From: a virus
Virus record (IMG/VR): IMGVR_UViG_3300031839_000090
Coordinates: 1 to 25,670 of that record
Length of the DNA: 25,670 nucleotides
Direction: 5' to 3' (one strand)
Every line of letters starts with the position of its first letter. Position 1 is the stretch's first letter. Under the pieces are notes generated by a model. The model worked only from the letters and a program-made list of their open reading frames with translations, was not told the DNA's origin and did no database searches. Made by a program: the position numbers and the translations under genes. Shown here one piece after another: positions 13,127-20,073 of the stretch.

Positions 13127-13605
13127 TGGCTGATCCGGTTGCAGCCTTTCAGGGGTGGAATAGCTCCATACAAGGATGGAACACGGGTACTTGGAATACC
13201 AACGTTGCCTTTCCATTAACTGCGACCGCTTCTGTTAACAGTCAGACTGTTAACGTCTCGGGAGACGCCTTTGGGTTTGTGGGTTCCTTAGTTGGAACGG
13301 CAGCAGTTGGCTCTGTAACGGTGGTTGGTGAGGCCAACGTTTCTGTAACGGGAGTTGCGGGCACCTCGGCGTTAGGCAGCTTTTTTACAACAAACACAGA
13401 AGTTCAAATGACTTCTGCCATAGGCACTACAACCATTGTAGGAGCCGCAAACGTTGAGGTTACTGGGGTTAGTGCTACGGGTCAAATAGGCAAATTAAGG
13501 TCTGCTTGGAGTAACATAATTCCCTCTCAAACGTCTAACTTTACAAATATCACGGTTGCTCAAACACCGGATTGGGTTGAGATTGAGCATGGCCGCGCAG
13601 CATAG
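13126..13605 (+). CDS. Beta-repeat structural protein with GWNxGTW motif, 159 aa
   Basis: The N-terminus carries a Trp repeat, FQGWNSSIQGWNTGTWN (residues 8-24). The body has two copies of a unit ending in VVGEANVSVTGVAGTSALG and IVGAANVEVTGVSATGQIG, with a related AAVGSVTVVG before them. The protein is almost free of charged residues, as in repetitive fibre or decoration proteins. The C-terminus (FTNITVAQTPDWVEIEHGRAA) looks like a folded end. It sits just before the tail fibre, so a fibre-base or tail surface role is likely. The Trp motif recurs in the hub protein encoded at 17600-19711. Confidence 0.68.
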   Translation: MADPVAAFQGWNSSIQGWNTGTWNTNVAFPLTATASVNSQTVNVSGDAFGFVGSLVGTAAVGSVTVVGEANVSVTGVAGTSALGSFFTTNTEVQMTSAIGTTTIVGAANVEVTGVSATGQIGKLRSAWSNIIPSQTSNFTNITVAQTPDWVEIEHGRAA

Positions 13606-13614
13606 GATAACAAC

Positions 13615-15960
13615 ATGGCAAGCGTATATACAAACGATCTTCGTTTAGAAGAAATCGGCTCCGGAGAACAATCGGGTACTTGGGGCGATACAACTAACAC
13701 CAATTTAGAACTTATTGCTGAAGCGTTTGCTTTTGGCACTGAGGCTATTACGACTAACGCGGACACACACGCCACTACGATTGCGGACGGTGCGACTGAT
13801 CCGGGTCGCGCTCTGTTTTTAAAGTACACGGGTACTTTAGACAGCGCCTGCACCATTACTCTTGGTCCTAACACGGTTAGCAAGCTGTGGTTTATTGAGA
13901 ACGGAACCTCTGGTTCGCAGAACATTATCATATCTCAAGGGTCTGGGGCTAACATTACAATCCCACCGGGCGATACTAAAGCCATCTATTCAGATGGCGC
14001 AGGCTCTGGCGCGGCAATGGTTGACGCCTTTGCCTCTTTGTCTGTTGTTGACCTCAAGGTTCAAGACGATCTGACGGTTACTGGTACTACTACTCTTACT
14101 GGCGACTTGCTACTTGGTGACAACGACAAGGCCATCTTTGGCGCTGGGTCTGACCTACAGATTTACCATGATGGGTCGCATAGCTATGTTTCTGACCAAG
14201 GCACTGGAAACATTAAGTACAGAGCCGCTTCTCGACATCAGTTTGAAAATGCAGATGGTTCAAAGATGTATATTCAGCTTGTTGGTGATACGGTTGGTCA
14301 AGAGTATGTTCAACTTCGTTATAACAACAGCACCAAACTCGCCACCACCAACACAGGTATTGACGTAACAGGCACTGTCACGGCTGATGGACTGACTGTG
14401 GATGGTGCTGTTGTATTCAATGAGGCATCCGCTGATGTAGACTTTCGTGTTGAATCAAATGGCAACGCTAATATGCTGTTTGTTGATGGTGGTGAAAACA
14501 GGATCGGTATAGGGACAAATGCGCCTGCAACTGATGTACACATTCAAAAATCATCAGCTACTGCGATATTAAGGTTGCATAGAACTGGCGCAACTAATGC
14601 CGCAAACGCAGCTTTAGGGCAGCTTGAGTTTTTTAATGCAGATGGCACTGGTGATGGTCCAAATGTTACTTCTAAAATTGTGGGTAGTACGTTTACCAGC
14701 ACAGGAGCAGGCGGTAATTTAGAATTTTATACGCATGATAGCTCAGAGTCAGGTGGTGAAGGTTCTGATCCAGTTCAGAGGGTTAAGATAGATGGAAACG
14801 GAAATGTCGGGATTGGCACGAGTTCGCCTACTTCGCCTTTGCATTTATATGGCTCAAGTAATCAGTTGATTACCGTCGAAAGCACAGATGCTAATGCAAA
14901 CATTGCGTTCAAGGACAATTCGACAACAAACGTTGCGCAGGTCGGAGTTAAAACAGATGACATGTTCTTTGCTACTGGCGGCTCAGAAGCCATGCGCATC
15001 GACAGCAGTGGAAATCTGTTGGTGGGTAATACTTCTACTGGATTAACTTCTGACGGTGTTAATTTACATGGCGATGGAACCTTAGAAGTACGCAGAAATT
15101 TATCTACCGCTAACAGTTCAACAGTTGGCTTTATATCCAGAGGTTCATCGGACGGAAACATACTTCAGTTTTACAAAGATACAACTCATGTGGGGAGTAT
15201 TGGGGTTCGCTCTGGAACTGACCCTTATTTTGTTTCACCCGAAGGTTCTGGAACTGGATTAAAGATGGAGGGCGGGCTAAATGCTGTTGTTCCTATTTCA
15301 ACGAATGGTGAAGATAGAGATAACGTAGTAGACTTGGGTAAATCAACAGGCCGCTTCGACGACATCTATGCCACCAACGGCACAATCCAAACATCTGACC
15401 GCAACGAGAAGCAAGACATTGCAAGCCTAACTTCAGCCGAAATGCTGGTGGCTAAACGTATCTCAGCATTGTTTAAGACCTTCCGTTGGAAAGACAAAGT
15501 CGCAGCCAAGGGTAATGATGCAAGAACTCATACAGGTATCATAGCCCAAGACGTACAAGCTGCATTTACTGCTGAAGGTTTAGACGCTGGTGACTACTCA
15601 CTGTTTATCTCAAGCACTTGGTGGGAGCATGATGTTGAGGTTCCTGCTGTTGAAGCTGTTGCTGAAGTAACTGAAGATGTTGTTATTGCAGCAGTTCAAG
15701 AAGAGTTAGACGAAGAAGGTAATGTCTTAGTTGAGGCTCAAGAAGAACGCACAGAGCAGAGAGTAATAACAGAAGCCGTTGAAGCCGTTGATGCTTACAC
15801 TCGCACAGATACCTACGACACACTTGATGAAGCACCAGAGGGTGCAACTAGCAAGACTAGGATGGGCATTAGATACCCTGAGTTGTTGTCATTCGTAGCA
15901 GCATATAACGAGCAGCGGTTTGCAGCTATTGAGACACGCCTCACGGCATTGGAAGGATAA
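13615..15960 (+). CDS. Tail fibre with C-terminal S74 auto-cleaving chaperone
   Basis: This 781-aa protein has an N-terminal virion-binding part (ASVYTNDLRLEEIGSGEQSGTWGDT), a strand-rich shaft, LQIYHDGSHSYVSDQGTGNI near residue 181, and fibre repeats IGIGTNAPATDVHIQ (about 297) and VGIGTSSPTSPLHLYG (about 398). The S74 domain begins at TSDRNEKQDI. Ser594 is the likely nucleophile and Lys599 lies in the S-D-x-x-x-K motif, with HTGIIAQDVQAAF following. S74 domains trimerise the fibre and then cut themselves off before the Ser. An acidic insert (VEVPAVEAVAEVTEDVV...) splits the chaperone before the terminal helix, YNEQRFAAIETRLTALEG. It would act in host recognition. Confidence 0.9.
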   Translation: MASVYTNDLRLEEIGSGEQSGTWGDTTNTNLELIAEAFAFGTEAITTNADTHATTIADGATDPGRALFLKYTGTLDSACTITLGPNTVSKLWFIENGTSGSQNIIISQGSGANITIPPGDTKAIYSDGAGSGAAMVDAFASLSVVDLKVQDDLTVTGTTTLTGDLLLGDNDKAIFGAGSDLQIYHDGSHSYVSDQGTGNIKYRAASRHQFENADGSKMYIQLVGDTVGQEYVQLRYNNSTKLATTNTGIDVTGTVTADGLTVDGAVVFNEASADVDFRVESNGNANMLFVDGGENRIGIGTNAPATDVHIQKSSATAILRLHRTGATNAANAALGQLEFFNADGTGDGPNVTSKIVGSTFTSTGAGGNLEFYTHDSSESGGEGSDPVQRVKIDGNGNVGIGTSSPTSPLHLYGSSNQLITVESTDANANIAFKDNSTTNVAQVGVKTDDMFFATGGSEAMRIDSSGNLLVGNTSTGLTSDGVNLHGDGTLEVRRNLSTANSSTVGFISRGSSDGNILQFYKDTTHVGSIGVRSGTDPYFVSPEGSGTGLKMEGGLNAVVPISTNGEDRDNVVDLGKSTGRFDDIYATNGTIQTSDRNEKQDIASLTSAEMLVAKRISALFKTFRWKDKVAAKGNDARTHTGIIAQDVQAAFTAEGLDAGDYSLFISSTWWEHDVEVPAVEAVAEVTEDVVIAAVQEELDEEGNVLVEAQEERTEQRVITEAVEAVDAYTRTDTYDTLDEAPEGATSKTRMGIRYPELLSFVAAYNEQRFAAIETRLTALEG
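15922..15954 (+). repeat. Imperfect direct repeat, copy 1 (fibre C-terminus)
   Basis: This 33-nt segment encodes AAIETRLTALE at the end of the S74 fibre. It matches 17290-17322 at 27 of 33 positions, in the same orientation. The two copies bracket the C1q-fibre gene and the 91-aa gene. Confidence 0.75.
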
Positions 15961-15966
15961 TCACAC

Positions 15967-16920
15967 ATGACTAGAGCAAGAGATTTAGCCGCTGGTACTT
16001 TTGAACTAGCCACAGGCGGTGTACTTAAACTAGAGACATCAGACACCACCGTTACAGATGGTAGTGTGCTGGGCAAGATTGAGTTCAAAGCACCTGATGA
16101 AGCTAGTGGCACTGATGCTATACTGGTAGGTGCAGCCATTGAAGCTGTAGCTGAAGGTACATTTGCTGCTGATAATAATGCTACTGAGCTTGTGTTTAAA
16201 ACAGGTGCTAGTGCGGCTGCTGATGCTAAGATGGTAATAAGTAGCAGCGGAGCTGTTGGTATTAAAACGACTACTCCTGCTACCAATGGTCAGTTTTCAG
16301 TCCGGGGGGCTATTGCAACAACTAGTTATGGAAATGTAAGTGGTGACTTTTCTGATGCGTCAACTGGGTCTTTAAAAATTTCACACGCTTCTGGAGTAGT
16401 AAAATTAATTACAGATCAGACCCTTTCTTTGGTAACTGGCACAAGTGTAGTGGCTATGGGCATTGACTCCACAGGTGAAGTCACCAAGCCATTACAGCCA
16501 GCGTTTCATGTAGTTAAAAATGCAAATCAAAACAATATCGCTACAAGCACAGGCGTTACTGTGCTGTGGCAAGTTGAATCCTATGACGTGGGTGGAAACT
16601 TTGCTTCTAATACTTTTACTGCACCTGTGGCTGGAAAATATATTTTAACCGCTTCTATAAGAGTAGACAGTTTAGATACTACTGCTTCATTGCATAATGA
16701 TATGGCGATCGTAACTTCAAACAGAACCTACAAGAATATTTTTGACCTTCGGGGGTTAAGTGCTGACTCTACTTATTGGACTTTTACAATAAATGCGGTA
16801 GCCGATATGGATGCAGGTGATACTGCTTTTGTCACATTCTTTCAAAATGGCGGCAATGCACAATCGGATATAAAAAATGACAGTACGAGAACATACTTTT
16901 CTGGCATCTTGGTCGGATAA
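15967..16920 (+). CDS. Secondary fibre protein with C1q-like C-terminal domain
   Basis: The first about 175 residues are fibre-like (TRARDLAAGTFELATGGVLKLETSDTT, DAKMVISSSGAVGIKTTTPATNG), with the same V-G-I-x-T-x-x-P repeat as the main fibre. Residues about 177-317 (PAFHVVKNANQNN, FTAPVAGKYILTASIRVD, YWTFTINAVADMDAGDTAFVTFFQNG, TRTYFSGILVG) follow the order of the C1q/TNF-like jelly-roll domain common in phage fibres, including the F-T-A-P-x-x-G-x-Y signature. That domain trimerises and can bind receptors. It lies 6 nt after the main fibre. Codon choice is unlike the hub gene downstream (fewer GCG/ACG). Confidence 0.82.
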   Translation: MTRARDLAAGTFELATGGVLKLETSDTTVTDGSVLGKIEFKAPDEASGTDAILVGAAIEAVAEGTFAADNNATELVFKTGASAAADAKMVISSSGAVGIKTTTPATNGQFSVRGAIATTSYGNVSGDFSDASTGSLKISHASGVVKLITDQTLSLVTGTSVVAMGIDSTGEVTKPLQPAFHVVKNANQNNIATSTGVTVLWQVESYDVGGNFASNTFTAPVAGKYILTASIRVDSLDTTASLHNDMAIVTSNRTYKNIFDLRGLSADSTYWTFTINAVADMDAGDTAFVTFFQNGGNAQSDIKNDSTRTYFSGILVG

Positions 16921-16960
16921 CCAACGGGCGGAATAACCCTGTCTTAAAGGAGACATAATA

Positions 16961-17236
16961 ATGGCAACAATAACACTAACAGTAGACGTAACGGACACAG
17001 AGCAAGCTATCTTGCTGAACGATCTGTTAAACATAGACGATTGGCTTCAGGCTGCAATGGATGGCAAGAAAGCTAACTGCTGGAAACGTATGCAGCAAGA
17101 GTGGACTACCAAGCTGATGAACGATGAGAGCTTCACTGATAGCATCCCGTCTAACCAAGCAGCATTCGTAGCACTGGTGACTGCACGGGAAGACTACGTG
17201 ACACGCACAGAACGTGACGCAGCAAGCAGCATTTAA
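16961..17236 (+). CDS. Small conserved protein in the fibre module, 91 aa
   Basis: The protein is helical: TITLTVDVTDTEQAILLNDLLNIDDWLQAAMDGKKANCWKRMQQEWTTKLMND, then SFTDSIPSNQAAFVALVTAREDY. An AAAGGAG site precedes the ATG. Proteins with the TDxEQxxLxxDLLDIxxW...AxxGKxxxCxxR pattern occur beside tail fibres in marine phages, as I recall, with no proven role. They may be fibre assembly chaperones. The stop overlaps the small reading frame at 17236. Confidence 0.7.
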   Translation: MATITLTVDVTDTEQAILLNDLLNIDDWLQAAMDGKKANCWKRMQQEWTTKLMNDESFTDSIPSNQAAFVALVTAREDYVTRTERDAASSI

Positions 17237-17331
17237 TGGATATTAACTGGACAGTAGTAACAATCGTAGGTGCATTACTAGCCCAAGGTGCTGCTATTGA
17301 GACGCGCCTGACCGCACTAGAAAACGCATGA
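17236..17331 (+). CDS. 31-aa membrane/heptad peptide, possible fibre-end remnant
   Basis: The start ATG shares a base with the previous stop (TAATG), and the frame reads MDINWTVVTIVGALLAQGAA followed by IETRLTALENA. The first part is hydrophobic. The last 11 residues match the extreme C-terminus of the tail fibre (FAAIETRLTALEG). At DNA level 17290-17322 agrees with 15922-15954 at 27 of 33 positions. It may be a genuine micro-protein or a scar left by recombination at fibre ends. Confidence 0.45.
   Translation: MDINWTVVTIVGALLAQGAAIETRLTALENA
17290..17322 (+). repeat. Imperfect direct repeat, copy 2 (31-aa reading frame)
   Basis: This is the second copy of the heptad-coding segment, inside the reading frame 17236-17331. 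Differences from copy 1 are mostly at third codon positions, which suggests selection on the encoded heptad or divergence after an older exchange. Confidence 0.75.
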
Positions 17332-17355
17332 CCCCAACCCCGAAAGGAGATCACA

Positions 17356-17586
17356 ATGGCTGAGAAAAAAACAAACACCATTACGATCAACGGAACTGAC
17401 TACACTGAAGACCAACTAAATGACACCCAGAAGGTAATGGTGAACCACGTTGCTGACTTAGACAGAAAGATTGGCTCTGCTAATTTTAACATTGACCAGC
17501 TAAAAATGGGGCGCATGGCGTTTATGCAATCTTTGACGGCATCGTTGGCAACTGATACAGAAGAAGAAACGGCGAATGTAAACTAG
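17356..17586 (+). CDS. Small conserved phage protein (DUF6447-like), 76 aa
   Basis: It begins NTITINGTDYTEDQLNDTQK and continues with a helical hairpin (VNHVADLDRKIGSANFNIDQLKMGRMAFMQSL), ending in an acidic tail. The TITIxGxxYxxxxLxxxxK start followed by a heptad helix resembles the DUF6447 family found beside tail fibres of marine phages (from memory, unverified). CGAAAGGAG gives a strong ribosome binding site. It is probably a small fibre-module or assembly protein. Function is not known. Confidence 0.7.
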   Translation: MAEKKTNTITINGTDYTEDQLNDTQKVMVNHVADLDRKIGSANFNIDQLKMGRMAFMQSLTASLATDTEEETANVN

Positions 17587-17599
17587 GTGGAGTAAATGA

Positions 17600-19711
17600 A
17601 TGCCCCTGACCAAGCTCCAGTTCAAGCCCGGAATAAACCGAGAAACCACCTCTTACAGTAACGAGGGCGGTTGGTTTGATGTGGATAAGGTTAGGTTTCG
17701 TTTTGGGTTCCCTGAGAAAATAGGAGGTTGGTCTAAGTACTCTAGTACAGCCTTCTTAGGAACATGCCGCGCATTGCACCCGTGGTCCGCGTTAGACGGC
17801 ACAAGTTTTATCGGAGTTGGAACGCACCTAAAGTATTACATACTAGAGGGAACGCAGTACTACGACATCACCCCAATTCGTTTAACAACGAGCGCGGGTG
17901 ATGCCACCTTTGCTACGGGCGCGGACACTCTTAACGGAGCTATAGACGCCACTACGGAGACTATTGTAATAGACTCCGCCACTGGGTTTCCTGCTTCGGG
18001 TCGTATTCAGATAGGTTCTGAAGAAATAACCTACGCCTCTATTTCCAGCGTTACTTTGTTGGGTTGCGCTAGGGGCCAAAACGGTACGACTGCCGCGTCT
18101 CATGCGGATGGGGCCGCGGTTGGTTGCTGCACCATTACTGTAACGGAAAACGAACACGGCGCTTTAGCTGATGATTTTGTAACCTTTACGGATGCTGCTA
18201 CGTTAGGTGGCGTAATAACCGCTGCAGTTCTTAATCAAGAGTACCAGATCACTTCTATTGTAAGTGCTAATGCCTATCAGATTGAAGCGCGTACAATTTC
18301 TACCATTCCGTCAATTACAACCACGGAGGGTTTAAACCCTACCTTCGTGTTTGCTAATACTTCTGATAGTGGTAGTGGCGGTAGTTCTACGGTAGCTGCG
18401 TATCAAATCAACACGGGCCTAGATACCACTATTGTTGGCAACGGCTGGAACGCGGGTACTTGGGGCCGCGGCACGTGGAACTCGTCTACGGACACCAGCG
18501 CCTCGGGTCAGATGCTTCGAATTTGGAGCCACGATAACTTTGGCGAGGACCTCTTGCTTAACGATAGGGATGGAAACATCTACTATTGGGATAGGACTAA
18601 CGGTACAGGCGTCAGGGCGGTAGCTTTATCCACTCTTTCGGGGGCAAGCAGTCCACCAACCAAGGCTAAGATAGTTTTGGTTTCTGACAACGACCGCCAT
18701 GTTGTCGTGTTTGGAACTAACGCTGAAAACAGTACGGACCAAGACCCGTTGTTAATTCGATTTGGCAGTCAGGCAAGTCTTACGGGTTGGGCTGCGGCGG
18801 CTACGAATACTGCGGGCGACCTTAGAATAGGTTCTGGTTCTGAGATTGTGGCTGCGATAGAAACAAAACAACAGATTATGGTATTTACGGATGTTTCGTT
18901 ACACGCGATGCAGTTTCTAGGACCGCCGTTTACCTTTGGTATTAACATGGTATCGGACAACATAACCATTATGGGTCCGTTGGCCGCGATTAACGTAGAA
19001 GACAACGTGTTTTGGATGGGTCAGGAAGAGTTTTACACTTATTCTGGCGCGGTGCAGCGCATACCTTGTACGGTACGTGATTACGTCTTTTCGGACTTTA
19101 ACTTCTTTCAAAAGGAGAAGGTCACAGCCTCTTCAAACACTGCTTTTGGGGAGATTTGGTGGTTTTATCCTTCTTCAAGTAGTTCTGAAAACGACCGATA
19201 TGTAGTGTTTAATTACCAGCAAAACCTTTGGTATTACGGCACAATGGACCGCACTGTATGGCTAGATCGTGGTATAAACGCTGATCCGATTGCAGCGGCA
19301 CCGGATCATTACCTGTATAACCATGAAATAGGGTTTGATGACGGCAGTACGGACCCTGCGACGGCTATTTCTGCGCGGATTGAAAGCAGTCAGATAGATA
19401 TGGGTGACGGGGACCACTTTTTGTTTATGAGCAAGATGATACCTGATTTAACGTTTAGGGACTCAACGGCCTCTCTTCCATCCGCCACTATGACCTTACA
19501 GGCGCGTAATTATCCGGGCGGATTATACCTTCAAACGCAGGCAAAGGCGGTTACTCGGACGGCTACGGTGCCTTTGGAGCAGTGGACAAATCAGGTTAAT
19601 TTACGCCTTCGTGGCAGGGCCTTTTCGTTAAAGTTGGAATCTACGGACACAGGAGTTGGATGGCGACTAGGAACGCCGCGGGTTGATATAAGACCAGACG
19701 GGAGAAGGTAG
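17600..19711 (+). CDS. Tail hub / stabilisation protein (P22 gp10-like)
   Basis: This 703-aa protein starts PLTKLQFKPGINRETTSYSNEGGWFDVDKVRFRFGFPEKIGGW. Beta-propeller-type repeats follow (ALHPWSALDGTSFIGVGTHLKYYIL, LLLNDRDGNIYYWDR, VVVFGTNAENSTDQDPLLIRF, WMGQEEFYTYSGAVQRIPCTVRDYVFSDFN). This is the pattern of podovirus tail hub proteins such as P22 gp10. An insert at about 115-170 (TIVIDSATGFPASGRIQIGSEEITY...CARGQNGTTAASH) is a module common in phage structural proteins. A Trp repeat, GWNAGTWGRGTW, lies at 282-293. The start ATG at 17600 has GGAG 7 nt upstream. It plugs the adaptor and carries the tail appendages. Confidence 0.8.
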   Translation: MPLTKLQFKPGINRETTSYSNEGGWFDVDKVRFRFGFPEKIGGWSKYSSTAFLGTCRALHPWSALDGTSFIGVGTHLKYYILEGTQYYDITPIRLTTSAGDATFATGADTLNGAIDATTETIVIDSATGFPASGRIQIGSEEITYASISSVTLLGCARGQNGTTAASHADGAAVGCCTITVTENEHGALADDFVTFTDAATLGGVITAAVLNQEYQITSIVSANAYQIEARTISTIPSITTTEGLNPTFVFANTSDSGSGGSSTVAAYQINTGLDTTIVGNGWNAGTWGRGTWNSSTDTSASGQMLRIWSHDNFGEDLLLNDRDGNIYYWDRTNGTGVRAVALSTLSGASSPPTKAKIVLVSDNDRHVVVFGTNAENSTDQDPLLIRFGSQASLTGWAAAATNTAGDLRIGSGSEIVAAIETKQQIMVFTDVSLHAMQFLGPPFTFGINMVSDNITIMGPLAAINVEDNVFWMGQEEFYTYSGAVQRIPCTVRDYVFSDFNFFQKEKVTASSNTAFGEIWWFYPSSSSSENDRYVVFNYQQNLWYYGTMDRTVWLDRGINADPIAAAPDHYLYNHEIGFDDGSTDPATAISARIESSQIDMGDGDHFLFMSKMIPDLTFRDSTASLPSATMTLQARNYPGGLYLQTQAKAVTRTATVPLEQWTNQVNLRLRGRAFSLKLESTDTGVGWRLGTPRVDIRPDGRR

Positions 19712-20022
19712 TGTCTCGTAACTTAATCAAGCCGTTTTTTCCTAAAGCGCCGGACGAGTACGACCGAACGTACATGGAATCTGTAGTTCTGGCGTTTTCG
19801 GTGTATTTAGAGCAGATGCAGAATCCGGGTCAGGGGAGACACACGGAGTTGGTTTTAACGAACTTACAGACGGACGATCAGGGTTTGGAGGTAGGTGCGT
19901 TATTTCAGTACAGGGACGCTGCGGGCGTTATGGGACAGGTAAAGATAGTGGTTGCGGATCAGCCTAACTTACGCGGTAATACTGCTACGGGTTCTGTCGG
20001 GTCTGTTACTGTGACGACATAG
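19711..20022 (+). CDS. Small conserved structural protein, GTG start, 103 aa
   Basis: The start codon is GTG at 19711, overlapping the hub stop by one base and preceded by GGAGAAGG. The N-terminal part, SRNLIKPFFPKAPDEYDRTYMESVVLAFSVYLEQMQNPGQGRHTELVLTNLQTDDQGLEVGALF, is conserved-looking, and the tail is GSVGSVTVTT, as in the 118-aa product at 11185-11541. Directly after a gp10-like gene, P22 carries needle and gp14 genes, so it could be a small tail or ejection-assembly protein. No direct similarity to those is visible. Confidence 0.7.
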   Translation: MSRNLIKPFFPKAPDEYDRTYMESVVLAFSVYLEQMQNPGQGRHTELVLTNLQTDDQGLEVGALFQYRDAAGVMGQVKIVVADQPNLRGNTATGSVGSVTVTT

Positions 20023-20073
20023 GCATGGAAAAGTAAAACGACATCTGCTATTGTGGATTAAAGGGGCGATACG

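Noticed and set aside
15813-16286. 157-aa minus-strand frame spanning the fibre gene junction
   Set aside because: Low-complexity Ala/Val/Ser composition mirrors the + strand fibre genes. It crosses two real genes and has no start context.
13615-17331. Diversity-generating retroelement acting on the fibre
   Set aside because: No reverse transcriptase gene and no template/variable repeat pair with A-specific changes. The 33-nt repeat differs at several base types.
20023-20073. Extra small gene or promoter between 20022 and 20074
   Set aside because: The only ATG frame ends after three codons and no promoter boxes are convincing. The gap holds just the ribosome binding site.
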